A DNA stretch of 64,000 nucleotides from JAAEPI01 sp965212145 (GCA_965212145.1 CBDBUY010000004.1:744001-808000), one strand, 5' to 3'; positions 6,979 through 15,432 are shown, counted from the first letter of the stretch. Numbers and translations are program-made. Notes: generated by a model not told the origin, from the letters alone.

Positions 6979-7605
6979 ATGAAAACAGCATTTTTCATTT
7001 GTGCTATAGTTATTGGGCTAACCACTGCCGTGGCGCAGGATTCTAATTTTCGATTGAAAGGGGACTATTCAACCCAAGACTCTCTGGATTTGCGTCAAGC
7101 TTACATGGATGCCCGTATGGCCGTAGATTCTCTACAAAAGGATATGCTGCTCATATGGAATGCAGAGGGGGATAATCGAGCGGCTCGGGTATCAGCGTGG
7201 AACCAAAATCCACGATTCATCAGGTGGTTAGGCGCTTCAAAAAGAATCGGTAAAACGAGGCGGATGATTCGGAGGATTGACTCCAAATTTGATAAGCAAA
7301 TGACATTGTTGGTTTCAAAGAGTAATCGAGGAAGATGCAAAGGTTGGATAAGTGCATGGACACTTCCTTTTGGTACGGTTAGGTTGAGATTTTGTGATAA
7401 TTACTTTCGATACCGCACACACCTTCAGGCAAAGACTTTGGTTCATGAACTTGGACATGAGGCAGGGCTTCTATTTGATAGAAGAATCCAAGGCTGTAGA
7501 TCGGCCCTACGTGCCGCTTCAACTCATGAATCAGTTGCTAAGAAAAGTCCTGAAAACTATGCGTGGCTGGCTATGAGTTATTTGGATATGGACTGTTCGA
7601 GGTAG
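6979..7605 (+). CDS. Secreted zincin-like metallopeptidase (HELGH), M35-like
   Basis: 208 residues from the ATG at 6979, with signal peptide MKTAFFICAIVIGLTTAVAQ. The zinc-binding motif VHELGHEAG lies at about residues 157-165. Downstream SPENYAWLAMSYLDMD resembles the asparagine-rich NA-x-x-Y-x-x-FA segment that closes the active site of M35/lysine-specific (aspzincin) metallopeptidases. The aspzincin GTxDY motif, which supplies the third ligand Asp, is not clearly present; a candidate is the Asp in LLFDRRIQG. Four cysteines in the C-terminal part (KGWI-flanking, RFCDN, QGCRS, MDCSR) could form disulfides. The protein is also rich in Arg. The assignment to M35 is inference from motif order. 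No cognate inhibitor or transporter is adjacent. A 69-bp repeat follows the gene. Confidence 0.65.
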   Translation: MKTAFFICAIVIGLTTAVAQDSNFRLKGDYSTQDSLDLRQAYMDARMAVDSLQKDMLLIWNAEGDNRAARVSAWNQNPRFIRWLGASKRIGKTRRMIRRIDSKFDKQMTLLVSKSNRGRCKGWISAWTLPFGTVRLRFCDNYFRYRTHLQAKTLVHELGHEAGLLFDRRIQGCRSALRAASTHESVAKKSPENYAWLAMSYLDMDCSR

Positions 7606-7627
7606 CGTTTTCTTCCCCCAACAGTGC

Positions 7628-7696
7628 GAAAGTTTCTTCCGTGCTCAATCAAACAAAACGTTAGAGTGTCACTGGACTAAGTTCCGAGCCAGAGTA
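7628..7696. repeat. 69-bp direct repeat, copy A
   Basis: It matches 8289-8357 at about 57 of 69 positions without gaps. Conserved stretches include GGACTAAGTTC and GAGCC-x-GAGTA. Each copy lies downstream of a small secreted-protein gene in the same orientation. No open frame runs through it. Confidence 0.7.
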
Positions 7697-7774
7697 TGTA
7701 TGCGAAGACGAGTAACCCATGTTGCGTCAGGTTCACATTATTCCTAACTTTCATACAGACCAACATCCAGAATT

Positions 7775-8224
7775 ATGAAAAAGACACTTATAACTGCAAC
7801 CTTGACGATCTTGTCCATTGCCGTGTTTGCGCAGGATTATGACCTAAAGGCCATGGAAGAATCGTCTGACGCCATTGAGGAAATACTCCCAGATGTCAGA
7901 TGGGAAACTCAGTCGGCGGAGATTTTACAAAAGGGAAAATATTCAGGCGAATTAATTTCCGGAGTGGATAAGCTGAAAGAAAAGAAATTATACAGAATCT
8001 ACCAATTTAACTCGGATGGGACCATGGCTGCTGAATTTGAAACATGGGGAAATTTCACCAGCTGGATGCAGACTGATGGGGCGGAGATCGAGATCAATGG
8101 AGAAACAATTAACGATTCGGCCTACGCTTATTTTTGGGAATATTCAGTGGATGTGGTGGTCATGGTTCTCACCCAATACGGTAAGGACATTCGATTGAAA
8201 TTTACCCTGGTTCCGATGAATTGA
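7775..8224 (+). CDS. Secreted protein of unknown function
   Basis: 149 residues with signal peptide MKKTLITATLTILSIAVFAQ. The mature part alternates strands (KLYRIYQFNSDGTMAAEFETWG, IEINGETI, VVVMVLTQYGKDIRLKFTLVP), which suggests a small lipocalin-like beta-barrel. No family is recognised. The gene stands alone between two copies of the 69-bp repeat. Confidence 0.7.
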   Translation: MKKTLITATLTILSIAVFAQDYDLKAMEESSDAIEEILPDVRWETQSAEILQKGKYSGELISGVDKLKEKKLYRIYQFNSDGTMAAEFETWGNFTSWMQTDGAEIEINGETINDSAYAYFWEYSVDVVVMVLTQYGKDIRLKFTLVPMN

Positions 8225-8288
8225 TGTTCGGGATATCCTTGTCCACGGACCTATCTCGACACCCGGTAGCCAGAGACGATTCCCACTC

Positions 8289-8357
8289 GGAAGTTCCTTC
8301 CATTCTAAATCAAACTAAACGCTAGAATGGCACGGGACTAAGTTCTGAGCCGGAGTA
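8289..8357. repeat. 69-bp direct repeat, copy B
   Basis: About 83% identical to copy A at 7628-7696, in the same orientation, ending 29 bases before the end of the MBOAT gene, which lies on the other strand. Confidence 0.7.
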
Positions 8358-8386
8358 GGGACACCACTCAAACTCTCTTGGTGGCA

Positions 8387-9802
8387 TCAAAACTGAAAAT
8401 AGATAAACTGCTGACCGCTAGTTTGCACAATCATCAATCCAAAAAGCATAATGCCCCAAGCCAGGATCAACACGAAAGTTGGGGCACCCTGAATGACGCC
8501 CACCAGAGATCTTTTGCGCATCGCAAAATGTCCAAGAAAAACCAGCAACATCAAGCCGAGCACCAAAACAATGTGCGTGGTGAGCAAAATGGGTTGACTA
8601 CCGTGAAGCCAAAACATCGAGCCCAGTAGGTTCATGGCTGTTTCGAAGGAATCAGCCCGGAAGAAAACCCATGTAATGTTTACACACTGGAACGTCAGGA
8701 AACCCAGAAGTAATTGCACCATCAGGTTATCAGTCTTTATCCTGATCGTGTTTTTTAATAACCGCTCCATGATCAGGTAGAATCCATGAAGGAACCCCCA
8801 CACCACAAAAGTCCACCCCGCACCGTGCCACAATCCGCCAAGAAGCATGGTGAGCATTAGGTTCACATACGTTCTGCGAACACCATATCGGTTACCACCC
8901 AGGGAGATATACAAATAATCCCTTAACCAGCTGGACAAGGAGATATGCCACCTTTGCCATAACTCAGAAAAACCAATACTCCCGTAAGGATATCTGAAGT
9001 TGTCAGGCAAGATGATCCCAAGCATCATTGCAATGCCAATGGCACAGAGGGAATACCCCGCAAAGTCAAAAAAGATTTGTCCGGAAAAAGCCAGCACACC
9101 GGTCCATGCGTCCATGGCAAGTAACAGGTCTTCTGACCCGAAGACCTGATCTGAAACCCCACCAAGAAGGGAGTCTGCGAATACGGTCTTTTCAAAAAGG
9201 CCTATGGTTAGTAAAAAAAGGCCAAGGAAGAATTGGTTTTGGTTGGCTCTTTTAGGTTCGTAAAACTGCGGAACGAGCTCATCTGCACGGACAATAGGAC
9301 CGGCCACCAGTTGAGGAAAGAATGTCACATAAAGAGCAAAATCTAAGAATGTTTTGGCGGGTTTCATCCTACGCTTGTACAAATCGATCGTGTAAGACAT
9401 GGTTTGAAAAGTGTAGAATGATATGCCCATAGGTAGAAGGATATCCCATTCGGGAGCGACATATTCCACGCCTATCAGGCCCAAAAGGGACTGGAAGTTT
9501 TCCATTAGGAAATTTCCATACTTGAAAAAGGCTAAAAAACCGAGATTGACGAAGATGCTGAGCAGCAGCCAGAACTTACGTTTTCTTCCATCTTCCAATG
9601 CAGCCATCTTGTTTCCGGCCGTCCAATCTACCACTGTAGAAATCCACAGAAGCAAGATAAGCGGAGGATTCCAAAGCCCATAAAAGACATAGCTGGCGAG
9701 TAGCAGCATGAATTTTTTCTGTTTCCAGCTAAGCGGGATGACATAGTAGAAAATAAGCACTATGATCAAAAAGGCAATAAAACCGAGGGTATTAAAAAGC
9801 AT
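8387..9802 (-). CDS. MBOAT-family O-acyltransferase, AlgI-like
   Basis: 471 residues and about 11 transmembrane segments. It has the MBOAT core FSELWQRWHISLSSWLRDYLYISLGG and the catalytic-His segment LGGLWHGAGWTFVVWG near residue 325. Family knowledge: AlgI-like proteins pass acyl groups across the inner membrane and, with a periplasmic SGNH-type partner, O-acetylate exopolysaccharides. The neighbour three bases upstream (9816 region) encodes such a partner. No glycan biosynthesis genes are close, so the acceptor polymer is unknown; free-standing pairs of this kind are common in Bacteroidota. Confidence 0.9.
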   Translation of the reverse strand: MLFNTLGFIAFLIIVLIFYYVIPLSWKQKKFMLLLASYVFYGLWNPPLILLLWISTVVDWTAGNKMAALEDGRKRKFWLLLSIFVNLGFLAFFKYGNFLMENFQSLLGLIGVEYVAPEWDILLPMGISFYTFQTMSYTIDLYKRRMKPAKTFLDFALYVTFFPQLVAGPIVRADELVPQFYEPKRANQNQFFLGLFLLTIGLFEKTVFADSLLGGVSDQVFGSEDLLLAMDAWTGVLAFSGQIFFDFAGYSLCAIGIAMMLGIILPDNFRYPYGSIGFSELWQRWHISLSSWLRDYLYISLGGNRYGVRRTYVNLMLTMLLGGLWHGAGWTFVVWGFLHGFYLIMERLLKNTIRIKTDNLMVQLLLGFLTFQCVNITWVFFRADSFETAMNLLGSMFWLHGSQPILLTTHIVLVLGLMLLVFLGHFAMRKRSLVGVIQGAPTFVLILAWGIMLFGLMIVQTSGQQFIYFQF

Positions 9803-9805
9803 AGG

Positions 9806-10816
9806 CTAGAGGAGTCCGTCCTTTTTAAGTAACTGGATAATGATTTCCGTGTATCGATCTGAGTCTTTCCGGTTCAGGTGAGACCACTCAGGGGGAATCA
9901 TCACTTTGGTTTCGGGATGGTCCTGAAAATGGTAACCAGGGCATTCACACCTTTCCAGCAGTTGATCCCAATATTTTTCTCTAGGAAACAGACGAGGCTC
10001 CATTTCCAGATAGTATCCAGTCACAGGTGGCCGAATAAAAGCCACTCTGCCGCCACGTTGCTTAAATTTTTTTGCTAAATCGACGTAATGACCAAGGACT
10101 ACATCTACACTGTCAGCAAATTGGTTTTTAGGGTCAGGGTTAAACCAAATATCCGTTTGTTTCTTGATCAAAACCGAATCTGTCTCCATTCCGGGGAGCA
10201 TTCGGATGTTACGGTATTTATCCATTCGTACCATCGGCGGCCAGATGGTGGCATCTTCTACAGAGTCTCTGTTTTCAATTGGAATTCGCTCAATTAGGTT
10301 TTTCAGGGTAACGTCTCCCTGAGTATAACTAAACAATGGATCAATAAACTTGTAAAGAAACCCATTGAACCGTTGGGCATAGGTACGGTTGTAGTAATGG
10401 TCAACCAACTTTTTTCCCTGATTTGCTCCCCAGCTACCCTCCATGGTATAAAATAAGCCAGGTGCTACACTAATAACCATCAGTCCATTGAAGTTAGAAT
10501 TTCCCACTACATCTTCCACTGTGTGATAAGGAGAGCTCCCGGGAAAAGCCAGCTGAATGGGCCTGACACCAGTCAGAGAATCCCAAAGGTGGATGTTGAT
10601 ATCGAAGTGTCCTCTGGAGGAGCCTAAAATCAGGACATCTTTCTCGCCAGTGTCATCGAGACTTCCTCGGAGGTTAGCCCAGAGATCTAAATCCTCAAGG
10701 TCATGAGCCGCAGGCCATCCTTCGACGTTCTTCATGTATATTTCGTAGGGGATGAGCAAGCCTAAGCTAACCAGCAAGGCAAAGGCAAATAGCTTAAAGT
10801 TGATTTTACTTTCCAT
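9806..10816 (-). CDS. SGNH-like/AlgJ-DltD-type partner of the MBOAT protein
   Basis: 336 residues from the ATG at 10816 (MESKINFKLFAF). It has one N-terminal membrane anchor (FAFALLVSLGLLIPYEIYM) and an extracytoplasmic domain. The serine block is LILGSSRGHFDIN near residue 60, and a C-terminal block EWSHLNRKDSDRYTE supplies a candidate catalytic His near residue 310 (Glu rather than Asp three residues before it). It also carries the SSPYHTVEDV and PPVTGYYLEME segments typical of these proteins. It likely transfers or helps to transfer acyl groups with the MBOAT protein encoded three bases downstream. Its start overlaps the end of the frameshifted stress-protein gene by 11 bases. Confidence 0.75.
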   Translation of the reverse strand: MESKINFKLFAFALLVSLGLLIPYEIYMKNVEGWPAAHDLEDLDLWANLRGSLDDTGEKDVLILGSSRGHFDINIHLWDSLTGVRPIQLAFPGSSPYHTVEDVVGNSNFNGLMVISVAPGLFYTMEGSWGANQGKKLVDHYYNRTYAQRFNGFLYKFIDPLFSYTQGDVTLKNLIERIPIENRDSVEDATIWPPMVRMDKYRNIRMLPGMETDSVLIKKQTDIWFNPDPKNQFADSVDVVLGHYVDLAKKFKQRGGRVAFIRPPVTGYYLEMEPRLFPREKYWDQLLERCECPGYHFQDHPETKVMIPPEWSHLNRKDSDRYTEIIIQLLKKDGLL

Positions 10817-11247
10817 CGGTGGGCACAATCATTAGTGGAATTTCAATACGTTTCATAAGCTTGACAGAAGTGTGTCCGATGAAAAGCTCATGTAAAAATC
10901 CATGATCGTTGCTACCCATGATGACCAGGTCAATTTTCAACTTTTCGATTTCCTGCTCCAGCATTTCGACGGTAGCTCCTTGAATCAGGAGAGCCTCACA
11001 TTCCAAGCCATAGGCTTCACACTGAACCATCATTTCCCTTAACTTCTTATGTTCTGATCGTAGTTCTTCGGCTCTGGTGTCTCTGATGTAGGAGGGGGCC
11101 CACATCATATCCGACAAATCCTGGTTCAGGGGCGGCTACATGGATGATCCACAGTTTGGATGTAAACTTCCCGGCCATTTTCATCCCCATATCCAGCAAG
11201 GGTTGATCACTGCGATCAAGTTGAACGGCTAGCAACAGGTTTTTCAA
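10806..11247 (-). pseudogene. Universal stress protein (UspA family), frameshifted
   Basis: Two overlapping frames together make one Usp of about 146 residues. The first (from 11247) gives LLLAVQLDRSDQPLLDMG... through GFVGYDVGP. The second continues with SYIRDTRAEELRSEHKKLRE and ends with IMGSNDHG...SVKLMKRIEIPLMIVPTDGK, the usual Usp nucleotide-binding tail. Removing one base from the run of five G at 11094-11098 (plus strand) joins them as ...YDVGP-SYIRD... The first frame also begins with TTG rather than ATG. This is either a real inactivating frameshift or a homopolymer error in the assembly. The family binds ATP or acts in stress survival. It lies directly upstream of the acyltransferase pair. 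Confidence 0.8.
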
Positions 11248-11358
11248 GAGGGGAGGCGATTGGTTACAGTAAAATAGACAAAGTATTGATGCAAAGCAAG
11301 ATGAGCAACTTGCGCCAACATTGCTCGAAGATTCCTGCGGGTATTTATCTTACCACCA

Positions 11359-13506
11359 ATGCCCGTGATTTTAAAAGCACTCTTCATTTCTGCTATGTGT
11401 TGGTTTAGCCTGCTATCAGGTTTCACTTGCGGTGCGCAGGTGCGTGTTTCTGAGCTCATTCAACGAAAAGAATACCAGAAGGCGCTGGAGGCTATTCATG
11501 CCAACCCGGGGCAGAAAAAAGCCACTCTGCATAAGGCCCAGATTTTCACCGCCCTGCGCCAAAGAGACAGTGCTGAAGCAAACCTAAAGGCGTATGGTTC
11601 ACCATCAAGGTTAGATCGTTTTCGCGATGCGGACTACTTCCATACTTATTTGACTTTCGGAATCACATTCAATTCGTACGAACGAATCGACAAGGTGGCC
11701 AGAATGTACCTGGCCTTGCCGGCCGGCCAGCTAAACAACCTAATCAGACGCTATCCTGAAAGTCGGTCATACCTCAAGTCCATTTATTACCTGGCTACAA
11801 ATTATTATGGCCGTCTTGCTTTTTTTGATGCGATTAAGCACCCAGCCAGATTAGAGGCATACAAAAACTCTCGATTGTACGAAGGGCATAATGAAGACTA
11901 TGAAGAGTGGTTTGCTAATGTCGAGCACTTCTACCTGGATGGTAAATTCAATCGCCGTGTTCATCAGTCACTAAAACTGGCCGGAGAGGACTTAGACAAG
12001 GCCATCGCCTATGACCATGTGTTGACTTATGCGGAAGGGGTCTTTTGGGTGGATCAGGAGTTTAATCCCACCAAAAAAGAGCTGGATGCTGAATTGGATT
12101 CAATGCAGCAAGTTATCGAAGAGCTTGTTCCACCCGGCAGTCCGGTTATTTCTGATCTACACATGGATCGAATCGTGCACTTCACGGGAAACGACAAACC
12201 TCGCGTTGGTCATCATTTCGAAGCTGCTGCTAAAAACAAGTTTGCTTTCTATCGGCACATTTTCCCTCAATTAACCTATGAAGAACAGCGCACGGCTTAT
12301 TCCCTGGATACATTGTTTTTCGAGGCATTTTTTCAACACAATCTTAATGCCTCTAATAATCGGGATCAGGTAGAAAAAGTGCTTGCCTATAGCTCGTCTT
12401 GGAAGAATTACCTCTTGCTCGGCGATGATTCGACGGCATTGAGACCGGTCACCCCAAAACTCAAGCGCAAACAAGCTGTTCTGGATATTGTGAGATTTTC
12501 CGAACAAGGAGAAGTAAAGTATTCCTTAACGCTACTAACGAAGAAGGCTCATTTAACGGTTGTTTTGGATGGAAATCGCATCGAAACGGAGCTGCTACAG
12601 AAACTTACGAATGTCATAAAGTATAAGCTTCGACCTTCTCAGGATTTGGTGGCAGGGCTATTGGGCTCGAGTCTCGATTGGTTGCGCCAAAATAAGGTAA
12701 GGGAGGTCTTTGTGATTCCTGATGGCGTATATCATCTGATCAATCTAGAGACACTTTATGATGAGGGACGAGGTGATTATTTGATAAGCGAGTTTGATTT
12801 CAACACCCGGTTGCACATCCGCGAAATTAACCAGTCAATCTTACCAGACGAAAAAGATAAAATTCTCCTTTTTGGAAATCCAGATTTCAACACCAAAGGC
12901 GGGGAAAATAAGCAGAGAGGCGCGGAGTTTGGACTGGGGGAGTTTCCCCCATTACCTGGTACTGAAAGGGAGGTTACGGAAATTGAACGCCTAATGAAAA
13001 ATCGCGAGACGAATCTGTTTATCAATGACCAAGCAACAGAATCGGAACTTCGCGTACAGATTCGTGCTCATGACCTGGCGCACATCGCCACGCATGGTTT
13101 TTTCCTTAATTCAGGAGATCGATTTGAACTTCAAAGAAAGTCAGGGCTCGTGCTCTCCAGAGATGAAAAAAATGACGGAGTTCTGTTCGCAGATGAGATT
13201 CGAGAATCACTAAAGTTGAAGGCAAAATTGGTGGTACTATCAGCTTGCGAGACGGGCTTGGGCAAGGTCTCTGTGGGCGAGGGAATCGCCGGACTTAAAA
13301 GCGCTTTTAAAGCAGTTGGGACAGAAGCATTGATTATGAGTTACTGGAAGGTGAGTGATGAAGTGACGGCACTACTTATGCAGGATTTCTATCGTAACAT
13401 CCAAAACGGCGAGCCTTTCGAAAAGGCACTGATTCAAGCCAAACGAGGAATCAGGAAGCAATACCCCGAGCCGTATTATTGGGGCGCGTTCTCTTTTCAG
13501 CAATAA
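11359..13506 (+). CDS. Secreted CHAT-domain protein (caspase-like peptidase)
   Basis: 715 residues with an N-terminal signal sequence (ALFISAMCWFSLLSGFTCGAQ). A helical, TPR-like region follows (about 30-370), then a CHAT domain in the C-terminal 300 residues. The catalytic pair is visible: His in HIATHGFF at about 579 and Cys in VVLSACETGLG at about 630. The end, PYYWGAFSFQQ, is the usual CHAT close. Family knowledge: CHAT domains are C14/C50-like cysteine peptidases related to separase, often joined to TPRs, and some act in toxin or death systems. A periplasmic location with no adjacent gasdermin, toxin or defence gene gives no clear partner. A second, larger CHAT protein is encoded at 40547-43720. 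Confidence 0.85.
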   Translation: MPVILKALFISAMCWFSLLSGFTCGAQVRVSELIQRKEYQKALEAIHANPGQKKATLHKAQIFTALRQRDSAEANLKAYGSPSRLDRFRDADYFHTYLTFGITFNSYERIDKVARMYLALPAGQLNNLIRRYPESRSYLKSIYYLATNYYGRLAFFDAIKHPARLEAYKNSRLYEGHNEDYEEWFANVEHFYLDGKFNRRVHQSLKLAGEDLDKAIAYDHVLTYAEGVFWVDQEFNPTKKELDAELDSMQQVIEELVPPGSPVISDLHMDRIVHFTGNDKPRVGHHFEAAAKNKFAFYRHIFPQLTYEEQRTAYSLDTLFFEAFFQHNLNASNNRDQVEKVLAYSSSWKNYLLLGDDSTALRPVTPKLKRKQAVLDIVRFSEQGEVKYSLTLLTKKAHLTVVLDGNRIETELLQKLTNVIKYKLRPSQDLVAGLLGSSLDWLRQNKVREVFVIPDGVYHLINLETLYDEGRGDYLISEFDFNTRLHIREINQSILPDEKDKILLFGNPDFNTKGGENKQRGAEFGLGEFPPLPGTEREVTEIERLMKNRETNLFINDQATESELRVQIRAHDLAHIATHGFFLNSGDRFELQRKSGLVLSRDEKNDGVLFADEIRESLKLKAKLVVLSACETGLGKVSVGEGIAGLKSAFKAVGTEALIMSYWKVSDEVTALLMQDFYRNIQNGEPFEKALIQAKRGIRKQYPEPYYWGAFSFQQ

Positions 13507-13522
13507 ATGAGCAAGCAGGTTC

Positions 13523-13608
13523 AGTAAGACGCCATCTCGATCATTAAGGCCTCTTTTAATCCAGAGGTATTCCCAAAGGAATCGGGGTTGAAGTTGCTGT
13601 TATTGTTG
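13523..13608 (-). pseudogene. Duplicated 3' scrap of the serine hydrolase gene
   Basis: These 86 bases match 15435-15520, the 3' end of the serine hydrolase gene, at 80 of 86 positions without gaps. In the intact gene this stretch encodes roughly the last 28 codons. No other part of the gene is present here. The remainder of 13507-13732 holds no gene. Confidence 0.85.
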
Positions 13609-13732
13609 TTCTGCTACGTCAGCTCGTGCTCTTATGACCGGATGCTTTGAACGAACCACGTAATCATCATTTGATCAGTCGTTTGTAAGTCCGATGAAAA
13701 CCCCCTCGTACAATGGTTGGAAAATAGTCTAC

Positions 13733-13760
13733 AAAAAAAGCCATCCCATAGGATGGCTCT
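13733..13760 (-). terminator. Intrinsic terminator of the hydroxylase gene
   Basis: Read on the minus strand: AGCCATCC, loop TATG, GGATGGCT, then seven T. The stem is perfect over eight bases and begins 28 bases after the stop of the gene at 13788. Confidence 0.85.
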
Positions 13761-13787
13761 CAAATGTTTTGCAAAATTAGATAGAAA

Positions 13788-14588
13788 CTACACCATCGCT
13801 TGACTTCTAACTTCCCCGATCTCCTCATTTTCAGATTCGGTATTAACAATGTCCTTAAATAAAACCATATCTATGACTTTTGTAGATCCTCCATTGAAGA
13901 AGCCGTACTCACCCTGGTAGTCGTCAGGGTTCTTGAAAGTTCCCATGAGCAGGTCGTAGATAGGGAAGTCTGAATAGTTGTATCCATGTACTCCTCTTGC
14001 ATGATGAATAGCATGCTGCTCGGGACGTTGAATAAAATACCCTAGCCATTTAGGTGTTTTAATATTCGCATGTTGGAAGATGCTTAGAAAATTCAACGTG
14101 AGGATAATTAGTGTTGCAGCTTCTGGTGTCACGCCCATCAACAATGCAAAAGCAAGGCTTCCCAGGATGGTAAAGCCAATCATATCCATCGGACTAAAAT
14201 AGAATGCGCTCGGAATATCCAGCCGTTCTGCACTGTGATGCATTTGGTGAAAAACTTTCCATAAGATATTGGATTTGTGCATCGACCAATGCCAAACGTA
14301 GAGCATCAACTGATAAATGAATAAACCAATAGCTACTTGGGCGGCCGGTATCAAGCCACTCAGATCAAACAGTTGATAAGTCGACAGGTAAGAGTCAGTT
14401 AACAACGGTAGATAAGAGCTCAAATAAAAGAATACCGCAAATGCGGTTAGCCCTCTAAGCGTGGAATACTTAATTGAAGGAAGGTTTTTATTTCTTGGAT
14501 ACATCGATTCCCAGAGAAATAGAAACATGTACATCGCAATAACAACTAGCGACACTGGATCCAAAAGGATTTCTAACGGAGTAGGCAT
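13788..14588 (-). CDS. Sterol desaturase/fatty-acid hydroxylase family protein
   Basis: 266 residues from the ATG at 14588 (MPTPLEILLDP). A multi-pass membrane protein with the three histidine clusters of the di-iron hydroxylase family: HWSMH near residue 99, HQMHHS near 113 and HAIHH near 191. A further conserved segment is GVHGYNYSDFPIYDLLMGTF. The family hydroxylates or desaturates lipids, sterols or carotenoids; the substrate here is unknown. It is transcribed away from a TetR regulator, and both promoters overlap a pair of matching operators at 14611-14672, so the regulator almost certainly controls it. It has its own terminator at 13733. Confidence 0.9.
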   Translation of the reverse strand: MPTPLEILLDPVSLVVIAMYMFLFLWESMYPRNKNLPSIKYSTLRGLTAFAVFFYLSSYLPLLTDSYLSTYQLFDLSGLIPAAQVAIGLFIYQLMLYVWHWSMHKSNILWKVFHQMHHSAERLDIPSAFYFSPMDMIGFTILGSLAFALLMGVTPEAATLIILTLNFLSIFQHANIKTPKWLGYFIQRPEQHAIHHARGVHGYNYSDFPIYDLLMGTFKNPDDYQGEYGFFNGGSTKVIDMVLFKDIVNTESENEEIGEVRSQAMV

Positions 14589-14610
14589 AATAAGAATATT
14601 TTGTGTTATT

Positions 14611-14672
14611 AAACAAACTAGTTGGTACAAATATAAATGTATTTTTGAATAAACAAACTGGTTGGTATAAAT
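14611..14672. promoter_or_regulatory. Double TetR-type operator overlapping divergent promoters
   Basis: Two near-identical 22-base repeats, AAACAAACTAGTTGGTACAA(AT) at 14611-14632 and AAACAAACTGGTTGGTATAA(AT) at 14651-14672, start exactly 40 bases apart. The minus-strand promoter of the hydroxylase fits the Bacteroidota pattern: TTTG (plus 14654-14657), an 18-base spacer and TATATTTG (plus 14628-14635). Each element lies in one repeat. The plus-strand promoter of the TetR gene has TATCTTTG at 14688-14695 with TTG at 14662-14664 inside the second repeat. Confidence 0.75.
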
Positions 14673-14698
14673 TAAAATTTCCTACCGTATCTTTGATT

Positions 14699-15304
14699 AT
14701 GCCCAAAGACGGAAACAAAACACGAATCAAAATACTGGATGAAACCACACAATTGGTTTTAGAAAACGGGTTTGCCGGAACAACTATCGACCAGATTTTA
14801 GCTAGAACCCAAATCACTAAAGGAGCTTTTTTCTACCATTTTAAAAGCAAAGCGCTCTTAGGGCTTAGGTTGATGGAGCACTTTGCCGAAAAAGACATGG
14901 CAGCATTAGAGGCTTCCGTGAAAGCTACAGCACATGATGATCCTAAGGCTCGCCTGATAAGTTTTGTCCAGTGGTTCATTGACGAGTTTGCGGAATTACA
15001 AACGCCATATGATGGTTGTCTTTATGCATCGTATGTTTATGAACCGGAACAATTTGATCAAGAAATCAAAGACATTGTGGCTAATGCGATTTTAAGATGG
15101 CGCGAAGTACTGGTGGAAATGCTGGAAAAAGCGGAAGCAGCCAATGGGGCTAAAATAACATATGATGCCAATTCCCTGGCTGATCATTTCACGGTAATAA
15201 TGGAGGGTTCTTTTATTACCTCCAAGGCTCTCAATGATCCGGCGCTTACGTCCAATCAACTAAAACATTACCAGAATTACTTAAATCTTCTTTTTGGGCC
15301 ATAA
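14699..15304 (+). CDS. TetR-family transcriptional regulator
   Basis: 201 residues from the ATG at 14699. The N-terminal helix-turn-helix is NGFAGTTIDQILARTQITKGAFFYHFKSK. The C-terminal ligand domain contains the cysteine-bearing turn YDGCLYASYVYEP, as in AcrR/NemR-like members. An in-frame extension to 14603 is rejected because it would run through the operators and the -7 box. The exact -7 box TATCTTTG ends three bases before the ATG, so the mRNA may be leaderless. The likely targets are its own gene, the divergent hydroxylase, and perhaps the gene at 17486. Confidence 0.92.
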   Translation: MPKDGNKTRIKILDETTQLVLENGFAGTTIDQILARTQITKGAFFYHFKSKALLGLRLMEHFAEKDMAALEASVKATAHDDPKARLISFVQWFIDEFAELQTPYDGCLYASYVYEPEQFDQEIKDIVANAILRWREVLVEMLEKAEAANGAKITYDANSLADHFTVIMEGSFITSKALNDPALTSNQLKHYQNYLNLLFGP

Positions 15305-15432
15305 TTGACTCTTTATTGCCGATGGAGTCCTTAGTAAATACAACGTCCCTTCTTGCCGGTTTGAGCCAGAAACGGGAAATCTTATGTGTTTGGTACGGCC
15401 CAATCCAGACTAAGAACGAACATTGACCACAA

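Noticed and set aside
7628..8357. Integron attC sites and gene cassettes
   Set aside because: The repeats lie after small genes as in cassettes, but neither copy has the GTTRRRY / RYYYAAC core pair in the right positions, and no integrase is present.
10806..11247. Two separate short genes
   Set aside because: Both frames are halves of one Usp and join after a one-base change in a G run.
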